Source: Promethearchaeota archaeon (GTDB taxonomy: Archaea > Asgardarchaeota > Lokiarchaeia > Sigyniarchaeales > SOKP01). From it: DNA of 32,530 nt. This document shows positions 23,126 through 32,405 of this stretch, piece after piece. The notes beneath the pieces were generated by a model. The model saw only the letters and a list, made by a program, of their open reading frames with translations, had not been told where the DNA came from and ran no database searches. Where the stretch lies: assembly GCA_019894715.1 (NCBI GenBank), contig JAGXOA010000202.1:1-32530 (forward strand), read 5' to 3'. The translations under genes were made by a program, and so were the position numbers. The stretch's first letter is position 1, and each line of letters opens with the position of its first letter.

Positions 23126-26100
23126 TTAAGATGGAAATTCTGTAATCAGTCCAACATAGTATTGAGCTATAAGAAGCGCATCAACAATATCTACAGCCCC
23201 ATCATTATTTACATCTGCTAACTCTGCATGAAATCCTGGTTGAGGTACACCCACATAATATTGGGCCGTCATTAGAGCATCCACAATATCAATAACACCA
23301 TCCATATTGACATCTCCTATGGCATATACTGGTCCTATAACCCCAAGAGCAAATATTCCCAAATTATTTATTTTGATATATGCTAGATTTGTTAAAAGAT
23401 CTATCTCTATATCAAAATCAACAATATCCCAAGTATTCGTTGTCTCATTCCAAATCATTAATGAAAGAATATCACTATTTAAATCATAATTTTCTGGTAA
23501 TGATACACTAAGAATAAAGGGATATTCAGGATCATTTAATGATATGCTATAATCAGGCTGATCTGTATCAATGATAAAATAAATCCCATTGTTTGTATTG
23601 AATGGATTACTTGAACCACTTATAGGATTTTCATTCCATACACCTCCGAAGATAACAGCTCCTAAGGTAGTAATACTTATGATTTCAAGATCTCCCAAAG
23701 GAATGTTCGTATATGTTTGATGTTCATACAATTCAACACTATCTATAGTATTTAATTCGATTAGGTTATTCTCCAAAACTAAAATGTGTATATCATGTCT
23801 AATATAAGTTGACATAATTGGATCATAAAAAATTGCTGTTATTGTATAAACACCTGGAGGTAAAATATTTGAATCTATATTAAAATTTATACTGCTTCCT
23901 ACATTCCAATCAATGATCTCCCCTAATGGATTCTCCCAATCAAAATTAAAAAATATTTCACATTTTGGAATAATGATCATTGATTCTGAAAGTATCCAAG
24001 TTAATTTGAAAGTCTCAATATTAACATCATTATAGACATATGAGAGATCATTTGGATTTTGAACTTTTGGTTGTTCATATTTACTTAAAGCAAAAATACC
24101 CCATTCTAATAAACGAAAAGTATAAGTACCTCGAATCCAATCAATTTCATCAAGAAAATCCGTATAAACCCATCTGTTATTAATGGAATCCCATTTCATA
24201 AGAATATAGTTATCTTCTTCAGGATTATAATCTCCTGGTAAAGATACTGTAAATAATGTTGGATATACTATTGATGTAAAATTTATAGGAGCGCTACCTT
24301 GAATTGTAAAAAAAAGCGTATCACTAATAAAAGGATTTTGGTCATTTACAGGATTTTGATCCCATTCTCCAACCATTATAACTGTTTGAGAAATGATGTG
24401 AATTTGTTCACATGTAATATCTGTACTCCCAAACGTCCTAGGAATACCATGTAATGGATATTCACCATATATTTCGCTAGCTATATTATTAGGATTATGT
24501 GCAACATCACTATCAAGAATATACACCAAAACTTCATCAATTATATAACTATTTGGGTCTCCAGCATAATCTTCCCAGACTACTAACCAAATATAATGAA
24601 AGCCAATATTAAGTGCTAATTCATTACAATCAAAACTAACAATTGCACTAGAACTCCATTGATTAAGAGGGGTGATAGCTTGACCGTCTAAATATACAAC
24701 TAATTGAGGATCAATTACATTGTTATCATAAACTGTCCAACTTAAAGGGTTAGGAGTTGTAACTCCTTCATATGAAATGATATCCTCTGAACCATATATT
24801 ATTGGTGGGCCATCTGGTATATCCGGTGTCACATAAATACTTATTGGATTATATGTCATAGACATACCATTATCATTCATAGCGCTTATTGTAAATTCAT
24901 GATAACCTACTTCTGAAATAAGATCATAAGACCCCGATGGTGATGTACTAATTTCATTAGCAACTGTTGCACTTGGAGGTTTATATAAAATAGATACAGA
25001 TTCAATTGATCTTGGATAATAATCCGAAATTGACCAATAAAAAATTCCTGGATTTAGAACTGTTGGAGAATCAGGTACTGTAATAGATACTTGAAAAGCA
25101 GGATCTATAGTATTTAATGGATCAAATCCATTATCAATTTCCCAACCATCAGATAACCCATCTAAATCTGTATCCCAATATACATGTAAAGTGCCTTGAC
25201 TAACTTCAATTCCATCTTTGATGCCATCATGGTCTGTATCATCACTATTTGGATCTGAATAACATTCAACATCAAATGTAATAATCTCAGCGCCATTATA
25301 AATTTGAACGGTCTGAATTATGCCATTTATTTCTTCATTATCATCCAGATCATCAAAATCACTATCTGGTTCATTAGGTAAGGTTTCATATACAAATATT
25401 TCATAACCATCAATAATCGTATCACCGTCACTATCAGGATCAGTAGGAGATGTTCCATAATAATGTATTTCATGACCATCTAGAACATAATCATTATCAT
25501 AATCAGGATCTCTTGGATCTGGATCTAAAGATAAAGACAATAAATCCTGATCTAAGTCATCATCAGCAACAATTGGATTTGATTTAAAGTAATAAATCTC
25601 TTCAATATCAAGAAAACCATCTCCATCACTATCTACCATTTCTGTAGATGTAGATCCTTGCATATATATTGGATCGGCCCAATATCTATATTCGGCACCA
25701 TCATCAATTCCATCTCTATCTGAATCTGGATGATAAGGATCTGAGTTAAATTCGTTTACTTCCTGAGAATTTGTTAGAGTATCTCCATCAGAATCAACAA
25801 TTTGAATTGGAATTTCGACAGCAGGGAAAAGTGTACTAGCTTGGTTTAAATTTCTAAATGCATTATGTGCAAATCCAAATGTACTAAAAGCACTGAATAC
25901 ACTTATTCGAGTATCGTCAAGCGGATCATTAACATCTTGTATGTTCCAAATATTTAATGAATAGGTTTCTGGAAGCTCATCATATTTGCTGTCAAATTTA
26001 ACATTTGCGTCAAAATTTGCATAATATACAAGCGAAAACATAAACGTAGTTAAGCAATTATGTGCATAATACAACGCCTCAGGCTCTCCTTTAATAGATT

Positions 26101-27664
26101 CCTCATTTGCAGTTTGATATTGAGCATAATAATATCCATACTTACCTATATCATTAAAATCAACTACTCCATCTCCTGTAAGATCATCTATTTGATTTAC
26201 ATTTGTATTGAAAGAATTATAGACAGCATTACTACCCCACCGAACTGCATTATCACTTGGGATTATATTCCCTGTACTTTTTTCTATACAATTATTTACA
26301 TTATCACGTAATAACCACTGTGGTTCACCAGAGGGAAGCTCTTCGTTAATTTGAATAAAAGCTTGACTTGTTTTAAGAACTTCCAGAGCAATTTGAACTG
26401 CCGCATAAATTGATGCCTTCAAATAATTAAGATTAACCATATAAGCGGCATAATTTATAGTCTTTATTTCTTGAGCTGCCTGTTGAGCCTTTAAGATATC
26501 AGCTGTAAGAAGCATGCATATAAGAGGTATTGCTGCTGCTGCACCACCAGAAAATATGGATAACATATCGTCAATAAATTGATAAACATTTATTGCGAGT
26601 TCTCTGTTTTCTTCTGTATTTGGAAGCCCTAATATTTCAAAACCTAACCCTACAAGCCCCTCTACTATCATATCTTTTGCATAGTCTTTTACTTTGTCTA
26701 CTATTTTATCCTTAAATCCTAATGGATCTCCTTGTTTTCCTTCTATAAAATCAGAAACTATTTCTCTATATCCCATAATTGAGTTAAAGTCTGCTGTATA
26801 ATCTATAGGATTAAGATCTGCTGCTTGCATTTTTTGCATTAGATAAGAATTAAAAGCTGGTTCCAATTCAAAATTTATCTTTACATGTGGAATATATAAA
26901 TTGAACATTTGATAAGGATTTGGAGTAAAAGTTTGTGGATCGACACCATTAGTTTCAGCAGTTCCTTCATATATCAATGTATAAACTTCCCATTGTTGTT
27001 CAATGTCCAATATAACAGGTTTATGATATTCTGGATATATATGGGAATTTGTTAAAACATTTGATTGACCACTTGGTAAAGCAGTTATATCATATAGAAA
27101 TGTTCCATCTTTATATACACTATAGATTGCACCAATTCTTTCTAATAGATTTTTAAGGCCAGCATCAACCCCTAATGGTGGAATAGATACAGTTTGATAT
27201 ACTGAACTTGTTCCAGGGCCTGGATAATATTGATTTGGTATAATAATTCCGAAATCATTTTCAAAAGCAGATTGACCACCCGGATAATTGTTTATATCAT
27301 TATATGGTACTTGAACATGATAATCTGAACCAAAAGCACCAGTATTAAAACCATAAGGTCCAACGTTTATTTTCTGCTGGCTAGGGTCCAAAGGTTGATA
27401 ATATGCAGAATAGATATTCCCTCTATACATATCATCTTCCCCCAATATCATCTCTGAATAGAGTGTCTCTTGTATTCCTTGACTTGCACTCGTTCTCAAT
27501 GAATCTACTAGATTTTTATTAATTTCAAGAGTTTTAACATCTTTTTGAGCATTCGTTTTTTGCATCTCTTTATTAATACTTATTAAGGATGAAAAACCAC
27601 TAAAAAGTATTGTAAAGATTAGGCAACTAATTATAAATTTGCCTCTAAAACTATTAATTTTCAT
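23126..27664 (-). CDS. Large secreted protein with TSP3-like calcium repeats and C-terminal dockerin
   Basis: The 1512-residue protein begins with a signal peptide or anchor (IISCLIFTILFSGFSSLISI, residues about 11-30). Residues about 40-470 form an unrecognised alpha-rich domain. Near residue 490 is a lone dockerin/EF-hand-like loop, DLTGDGVVDFNDIGKYGYYY. Residues about 620-852 hold many DxDxDGxxDxxE repeats (for example DSDGDGFLDIEE, DSDRDGIDDGAE), like thrombospondin type 3 calcium repeats. Then come Ig-like beta domains, including a duplicated unit of about 145 residues whose copies end in GIFALSKYE and GIFALGVIG. The end is a type I dockerin with two calcium repeats (GDVNMDGVIDIVDALMTAQY and DVNNDGAVDIVDALLIAQY). 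Dockerins bind cohesins; no cohesin is in the window. It is probably exported to the cell surface. Upstream lies the propeller/wHTH regulator gene, same strand. Confidence 0.9.
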   Translation of the reverse strand: MKINSFRGKFIISCLIFTILFSGFSSLISINKEMQKTNAQKDVKTLEINKNLVDSLRTSASQGIQETLYSEMILGEDDMYRGNIYSAYYQPLDPSQQKINVGPYGFNTGAFGSDYHVQVPYNDINNYPGGQSAFENDFGIIIPNQYYPGPGTSSVYQTVSIPPLGVDAGLKNLLERIGAIYSVYKDGTFLYDITALPSGQSNVLTNSHIYPEYHKPVILDIEQQWEVYTLIYEGTAETNGVDPQTFTPNPYQMFNLYIPHVKINFELEPAFNSYLMQKMQAADLNPIDYTADFNSIMGYREIVSDFIEGKQGDPLGFKDKIVDKVKDYAKDMIVEGLVGLGFEILGLPNTEENRELAINVYQFIDDMLSIFSGGAAAAIPLICMLLTADILKAQQAAQEIKTINYAAYMVNLNYLKASIYAAVQIALEVLKTSQAFIQINEELPSGEPQWLLRDNVNNCIEKSTGNIIPSDNAVRWGSNAVYNSFNTNVNQIDDLTGDGVVDFNDIGKYGYYYAQYQTANEESIKGEPEALYYAHNCLTTFMFSLVYYANFDANVKFDSKYDELPETYSLNIWNIQDVNDPLDDTRISVFSAFSTFGFAHNAFRNLNQASTLFPAVEIPIQIVDSDGDTLTNSQEVNEFNSDPYHPDSDRDGIDDGAEYRYWADPIYMQGSTSTEMVDSDGDGFLDIEEIYYFKSNPIVADDDLDQDLLSLSLDPDPRDPDYDNDYVLDGHEIHYYGTSPTDPDSDGDTIIDGYEIFVYETLPNEPDSDFDDLDDNEEINGIIQTVQIYNGAEIITFDVECYSDPNSDDTDHDGIKDGIEVSQGTLHVYWDTDLDGLSDGWEIDNGFDPLNTIDPAFQVSITVPDSPTVLNPGIFYWSISDYYPRSIESVSILYKPPSATVANEISTSPSGSYDLISEVGYHEFTISAMNDNGMSMTYNPISIYVTPDIPDGPPIIYGSEDIISYEGVTTPNPLSWTVYDNNVIDPQLVVYLDGQAITPLNQWSSSAIVSFDCNELALNIGFHYIWLVVWEDYAGDPNSYIIDEVLVYILDSDVAHNPNNIASEIYGEYPLHGIPRTFGSTDITCEQIHIISQTVIMVGEWDQNPVNDQNPFISDTLFFTIQGSAPINFTSIVYPTLFTVSLPGDYNPEEDNYILMKWDSINNRWVYTDFLDEIDWIRGTYTFRLLEWGIFALSKYEQPKVQNPNDLSYVYNDVNIETFKLTWILSESMIIIPKCEIFFNFDWENPLGEIIDWNVGSSINFNIDSNILPPGVYTITAIFYDPIMSTYIRHDIHILVLENNLIELNTIDSVELYEHQTYTNIPLGDLEIISITTLGAVIFGGVWNENPISGSSNPFNTNNGIYFIIDTDQPDYSISLNDPEYPFILSVSLPENYDLNSDILSLMIWNETTNTWDIVDFDIEIDLLTNLAYIKINNLGIFALGVIGPVYAIGDVNMDGVIDIVDALMTAQYYVGVPQPGFHAELADVNNDGAVDIVDALLIAQYYVGLITEFPS

Positions 27665-27877
27665 TTTTTTTAGATTGTTTTTTTTTTAAAGTTTATATAA
27701 AATCATCCAATATCTTGGATTAATCTAAAAAAAATTAAAGTGTATTAAATAATTTAAGGTATACTTATCTAACTATTATTTAAGCGAAAAAAATAATTGG
27801 AAATAATATATTTATACAAAATCTATTGGATAAGATAATTCATAAGAAAAGTTTAAGCTTTAATCCACTAAAATATC
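27665..27877. other. Short intergenic gap upstream of the dockerin gene
   Basis: About 210 bases between two minus-strand genes. It is AT-rich with a run of A/T next to the dockerin ATG, and it would hold that gene's promoter. I see no clear operator, though a site for the neighbouring membrane regulator would be expected here if it controls this gene. Confidence 0.35.
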
Positions 27878-30097
27878 CTATTTTTTGATATATAATTTTA
27901 AAAACCGACCCTCTTTAATAGATGTTATCAATTTTTTCTTTTCTAATTTATGAATATGATAATTAATTGTACTTCTTTGAAAGTTAAGATTATCTGCAAT
28001 AACAGATGGAATTATTCCAGGATTTTTTTCAATAATATCTAATATTGTTAAACTTGTGTCTGATTTTATCAAGATATCATTATATCTTTTTGATTCATAT
28101 TTTTCCCTTATTGGGTAAAAAAGATTATATTGTCCTATCTTTCTTTTTTTTATTATTCCATATTCTAATAAGACTCTTAAATGCCATTGTAATTGACCAT
28201 GGGAGAGATCACATTCTCTCAATAATTCATTATAGTGAATTCCTGAATTATTAAGAATATTTTCGATTATATTTTGGCGGTTTTCATTCTCAAAGATTTT
28301 ATCAAAAGTAATTTTACGAAAGGATATATTTTCAATGTCTTTAGTTTTTAGATATGATTTATATTCTTTTAGAGTAATTACTAACGAAATTGATATTAAA
28401 ATTAGTAAAATTATTCCTATTAAAAGCAAGAAATAAGGAATTATAAAAACAAAGTAATTATCTGAAAATAAGTTTATTTCATTTTCACGATTGTAATTTA
28501 TCTGAATGATCTGAATTGATATAATACTTGCACTTAAGAGAAGATTAGTTCCATTTACAAATGTTTTTTTCCTAAATGATCTAAAATTTATCTTAGATTT
28601 GTTATCATATAATAATAAAATTCCAGTAATCCCCAATATCAATAAGCTCAGAACTAAATTTATATAATAAAAATCAATAGGAATGGGAATTGGTTGCATT
28701 GAGAAAAAAATATACATTATTTCAATATCATTGCCCCATATTCCATCTGTTCCGTCTGACCATACAATATGCAAATTTCCCAAAGTATCAAAAGCCATTG
28801 ATGGATTTGCGCTATTATCATCATTCCAATATACTCCGTTATAACCATCAGATATTATTGTAATATTTGACCATCCAGAAATATTGTTAAAACGTGTCAA
28901 CATGATTTCTGCATCATTACCCCATTTACCATTAGTATGACCTTGCCATATGACATATGGATTACCTAATTGATCTATTGTTATTTTTGGTATCCAATTA
29001 TCTCCATTATTCCACCCTGTCTCGTCATCAGATATTATTGTAATATTAGACCAATAATATCCATCATTAGACGAAACATACATAATCTCTGTATTATTAT
29101 CCCAATTTCCATCTGTTTCATCCATCCATACAACATTCAGCTCTCCTATATTATTCACAGCAATTGAAGGAAAAAAAGACCATCCGTCATTCCATTCTGT
29201 ACCATTAAATCCGTCTGAAATTACGGTAGCATTTGACCATATTATACCATCTGTTGAGGAGGAATATAAAATATCCATATCAGCACCCCATATACCATCT
29301 GTAGTACCAGACCAGACTATATGTCTCTTGCCATTACTATCAACAGTTATTTCTGGAGAAAAGCAACTTCTTGAATAAGAATATGTTCCATTATATCCAT
29401 CAGAAATTACTGAAGCATTCGACCATGATATGCCATCTGTTGAGGAAAGATACATAATTTCAGGACCCATACCCCATATACCATTTGTATTATCCTCCCA
29501 AACTACATGAATTCTACTTGAATTATCTACTATAATATCTGGATAATTACTATCTCCATCATTCCAATATGTCCCATTAAAACCATCCGAAATTACGGTA
29601 GCATTTGACCATTCTATTCCATCTAATGATGATGAATACATAATTTCTGTATCATTTCCCCATGTCCCATTTGTCCAATCCTTCCAAACAACATAAACTA
29701 TTCCATTATTATTGACTGAAATTGAAGGTTCCATACTACTTCCATTGTTCCAATATGTCCCATTAAAACCATCCGAAATCACAGTGGTATTTGACCATCC
29801 TAATTCTTCTGTATAATAACTATACATAATTTCAGTATCATTTCCCCATATACCATCTGTATTATCTTCCCAGACTACATGAATTCTATTAAAAATATCA
29901 ACATCGATGTTGGCATCTATACTATTACCATTATTCCATGGTGTTCCATCATTATCTTCTGAGATTATAACTGTATCCATATAATTAATTGAATTGGTCT
30001 TTAGTGAACTTTGATTATTTAGATTTCCAGAATTATTTAGAAGAAGGATGAAAATTGTTAAAGTAATTAATATATTAAAAAAAATAGCCTTCTTCAT
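27878..30097 (-). CDS. Membrane-bound regulator: extracellular seven-repeat propeller, TM segments, two winged helices
   Basis: The 739-residue protein starts with a signal/anchor (MKKAIFFNILITLTIFILLL). Seven repeats of about 58-66 residues follow, each with a core such as IHVVWEDNTDGIWGNDTEIM and then WSNxTVISDG. This is the pattern of BNR/sialidase-type beta-propeller blades, so a seven-bladed propeller outside the cell is likely. Three hydrophobic segments follow (about 467-492, 512-530 and 550-578). The cytoplasmic end has two winged-helix domains: ILNNSGIHYNELLRECDLSH...LQWHLRVLLEYGIIKKRK (about 605-660) and LDIIEKNPGIIPSVIADNLN...STINYHIHKLEKKKLI (about 683-730). It would act as a one-component receptor/transcription factor. 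I chose the ATG at 30097 over a TTG at 30109. Ligand and targets are unknown; the dockerin gene next to it is a natural candidate target. Confidence 0.88.
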   Translation of the reverse strand: MKKAIFFNILITLTIFILLLNNSGNLNNQSSLKTNSINYMDTVIISEDNDGTPWNNGNSIDANIDVDIFNRIHVVWEDNTDGIWGNDTEIMYSYYTEELGWSNTTVISDGFNGTYWNNGSSMEPSISVNNNGIVYVVWKDWTNGTWGNDTEIMYSSSLDGIEWSNATVISDGFNGTYWNDGDSNYPDIIVDNSSRIHVVWEDNTNGIWGMGPEIMYLSSTDGISWSNASVISDGYNGTYSYSRSCFSPEITVDSNGKRHIVWSGTTDGIWGADMDILYSSSTDGIIWSNATVISDGFNGTEWNDGWSFFPSIAVNNIGELNVVWMDETDGNWDNNTEIMYVSSNDGYYWSNITIISDDETGWNNGDNWIPKITIDQLGNPYVIWQGHTNGKWGNDAEIMLTRFNNISGWSNITIISDGYNGVYWNDDNSANPSMAFDTLGNLHIVWSDGTDGIWGNDIEIMYIFFSMQPIPIPIDFYYINLVLSLLILGITGILLLYDNKSKINFRSFRKKTFVNGTNLLLSASIISIQIIQINYNRENEINLFSDNYFVFIIPYFLLLIGIILLILISISLVITLKEYKSYLKTKDIENISFRKITFDKIFENENRQNIIENILNNSGIHYNELLRECDLSHGQLQWHLRVLLEYGIIKKRKIGQYNLFYPIREKYESKRYNDILIKSDTSLTILDIIEKNPGIIPSVIADNLNFQRSTINYHIHKLEKKKLITSIKEGRFLKLYIKK

Positions 30098-30109
30098 AAA
30101 TTTAATCAA

Positions 30110-30345
30110 GTTAATAATAATATCTTACAATTTTAAAAAAAATGCGAATAATTATATTAATATCCCATCCTAAATAACTTTATAAAAAAAAAGATTAGAA
30201 AACCTAATGCTATTTTTTGAATTATATGATTAAAGAATTAAAAAATGGACTCTAAATGAAAGAAATTAGCTCCAAAATTATATATTTTTTTAAAAATTCT
30301 GATTAAAATAGAATTAAATCCTAATGGTGAAATAGTGAATTATAA
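30110..30345. other. Intergenic promoter region of divergent regulator and LRR genes
   Basis: About 236 bases of AT-rich DNA. ATTATATATTTT near 30278-30289 is a TATA candidate for the LRR gene. GGTGA (30326-30330) and GTGAA (30335-30339) precede its ATG; the second has the better spacing for a ribosome binding site. No gene or mobile-element end is seen. Confidence 0.4.
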
Positions 30346-32367
30346 ATGAAGGAATTTAAAGTAAATGAGTATTTAACACTCAAATTAGAAAATAATAAAA
30401 CAATAATCTATGTTAAGGATGAAGAATATTTAGATTGTAAGTTTCTACTTTTGGAAATTCCAGTCAAGCAAATAACCTCTTTAAATAGTATTGATTCAAT
30501 TGACGAGGCAACAGAACGATTAGACTCTTCATTAGAAGGTTTTGAAGGTGATATTGTAAAGATTCCTCCTGAAACTGAGTTTTGGGGTCATTGCTCTAAT
30601 TTACAAGTATGGTATGAACATGATTATGATACTCGATTGCTTCATTCAAATTTATCATTTCCATTATTAAAAAAATTATCAGAAATGGGTGATCCTCTTG
30701 CTAAAAAAGTGTTCAAAGATGAAATTGTTATAAGAATTACCAGTGGATATGCTCCTGTAATTGAATATTTACTAGAAGAAGGATATTTAGATTATTTTAC
30801 AGAGGAAGAAGTAAAAACTCTATTTCAAGAATATGAATTTGTGGAACATAATGGAAAAAGAATTCCTGTAATTCATGGTTATTTAAACCTCGATGGAAAA
30901 ATAATAGTGGACTTATCAGAAGTAATAGGATTGACCGACCTCAAATCGCTCCATACTCTAATATTAGAAGCTACTCAATTAAAATCACTCCCTAAATCAA
31001 TAGGTGATCTTACATCACTTCAATCTTTAAATATAGCAAATAATCAATTAAAATCACTTCCAGAATCAATAGGTGATCTTACATCACTTCAATCTTTAAA
31101 TATAGGATGGAATCAATTAAAATCACTTCCAGAATCAATAGGTGATCTTATATCACTCCAAACTTTAAACATAGATAATAATAAGTTAACAACACTCCCA
31201 GAATCCATTGTTAATCTTACATCACTTCAATCTTTAAATATAGGAAGAAATCAATTAAAATCGCTTCCTGAATCAATAGGTAATCTTACATCACTTCAAT
31301 CTTTAAGTATAGGAAGTAATCAATTAAAATCACTTCCTAAATCAATAGGTGATCTTACATCACTTCAATCTTTAAATATAGGAAGTAATCAATTAAAGTC
31401 ACTTCCAGTATCAATAATCAATCTTAAGAAACTCAAATCCCTATCCATAGGATATATTAATTTAAACGGATTCCCTGAATCAATATGCAAACTTACATCG
31501 CTTCAAGAGATATACTTATATTCTATTAATTTAACATCACTTCCCGAGACAATAGGTAATCTTAAATCACTCCAAATTTTAACCATAGATAATAATAAGT
31601 TAACAGCACTCCCAGAATCCATTGTTAATCTTAAATCACTTCAAAAACTATATTTAAGGGATAATCAATTAAAATCGCTTCCTGAATCAATAGGTAATCT
31701 TACATCACTTCAAACATTAGTGATATCTAATAATAAGTTAACAACACTCCCAGAATCCATTGTTAATCTTAAAATGCTTCAATCTTTAAATCTAGGAAGA
31801 AATCAATTAAAATCACTTCCAGAATCAATAGACAATCTAATATCGCTTCAATCTTTAAACCTAGGAAGTAATCAATTAAAATCACTTCCAGAATCAATTG
31901 GTAATCTTACATCACTTCAATCTTTAAATCTAGGAAGAAATCAATTAAAATCACTTCCAGAGTCAACTGGTAATCTATTATCGCTTGAAATTCTTTCCTT
32001 AGACTTTAATAAGTTAACATCACTCCCTGAGTCAATAGACAATCTAATATCGCTTCAATCTTTAGAATTAGGTATTAATCAATTATCATCACTCCCTGAG
32101 TCAATTGGCAATCTTACATCTCTTCTATCTCTAAGTTTGGATGAAAATAACATATCATCGCTTCCAGAGTCATTTGGCAATCTTACATCACTTGAATATC
32201 TTTCTTTAGACAATAATTTAATAACATCATTTCCTAAGGTACTAATGACACTTCCTTTTCTTGGAATGTTAAGATTAAAGAATAATTCTCTGGGAAGAAA
32301 AATAGATTCAGAAACACAAGAAATAATTGAACAATTACAAAAAGAAGGTGTTGATATAGATCTTTAA
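30346..32367 (+). CDS. Leucine-rich-repeat protein with an Asgard-type N-terminal module
   Basis: The 673-residue protein has an N-terminal region of about 200 residues with IPPETEFWGHCSNLQVWYEH (73-92), LLHSNLSFPLLKKLSEMGDP and AKKVFKDEI. I recall this module from many repeat proteins of Lokiarchaeota. From about residue 202 follow some 19 LRRs of 23 residues with consensus LQSLNIGxNQLKSLPESIGNLTS, then an irregular cap to the end (LGMLRLKNNSLGRKI). The repeat type (LPxSIGNLxxLxxLxLxxNxL) is that of Ras-group/SHOC2-like LRRs, which in eukaryotes bind small GTPases or phosphatases. No signal peptide is present, so it is cytosolic. A link to the Ras-like GTPases of this genome is inference. 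The closing repeats are less regular than the central ones. Confidence 0.93.
   Translation: MKEFKVNEYLTLKLENNKTIIYVKDEEYLDCKFLLLEIPVKQITSLNSIDSIDEATERLDSSLEGFEGDIVKIPPETEFWGHCSNLQVWYEHDYDTRLLHSNLSFPLLKKLSEMGDPLAKKVFKDEIVIRITSGYAPVIEYLLEEGYLDYFTEEEVKTLFQEYEFVEHNGKRIPVIHGYLNLDGKIIVDLSEVIGLTDLKSLHTLILEATQLKSLPKSIGDLTSLQSLNIANNQLKSLPESIGDLTSLQSLNIGWNQLKSLPESIGDLISLQTLNIDNNKLTTLPESIVNLTSLQSLNIGRNQLKSLPESIGNLTSLQSLSIGSNQLKSLPKSIGDLTSLQSLNIGSNQLKSLPVSIINLKKLKSLSIGYINLNGFPESICKLTSLQEIYLYSINLTSLPETIGNLKSLQILTIDNNKLTALPESIVNLKSLQKLYLRDNQLKSLPESIGNLTSLQTLVISNNKLTTLPESIVNLKMLQSLNLGRNQLKSLPESIDNLISLQSLNLGSNQLKSLPESIGNLTSLQSLNLGRNQLKSLPESTGNLLSLEILSLDFNKLTSLPESIDNLISLQSLELGINQLSSLPESIGNLTSLLSLSLDENNISSLPESFGNLTSLEYLSLDNNLITSFPKVLMTLPFLGMLRLKNNSLGRKIDSETQEIIEQLQKEGVDIDL
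30949..32328 (+). repeat. Tandem 69-base repeats encoding LRRs
   Basis: About 19-20 units of 69 bases. Many are almost identical in DNA also at synonymous sites (for example AATCAATTAAAATCACTTCC and TCTTACATCACTTCAATCTT recur unit after unit). A two-unit super-repeat, NNKLTxLPESIVNL followed by NQLKSLPESI, appears at repeats 4-5, 10-11 and 12-13. This indicates recent expansion by unequal recombination or slippage, possibly still active. Confidence 0.85.
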
Positions 32368-32405
32368 TTATCTAGATTACTTTTATACAAAAATTATGAT
32401 CCCGA

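Noticed and set aside
26060-26311. 83-codon + strand frame inside the dockerin gene
   Set aside because: Isoleucine-rich antisense shadow; no start context and no family likeness.
30949-32328. Regular short tandem repeats as a possible CRISPR array
   Set aside because: The units are 69 bases without unique spacers and are translated as leucine-rich repeats in one open frame.
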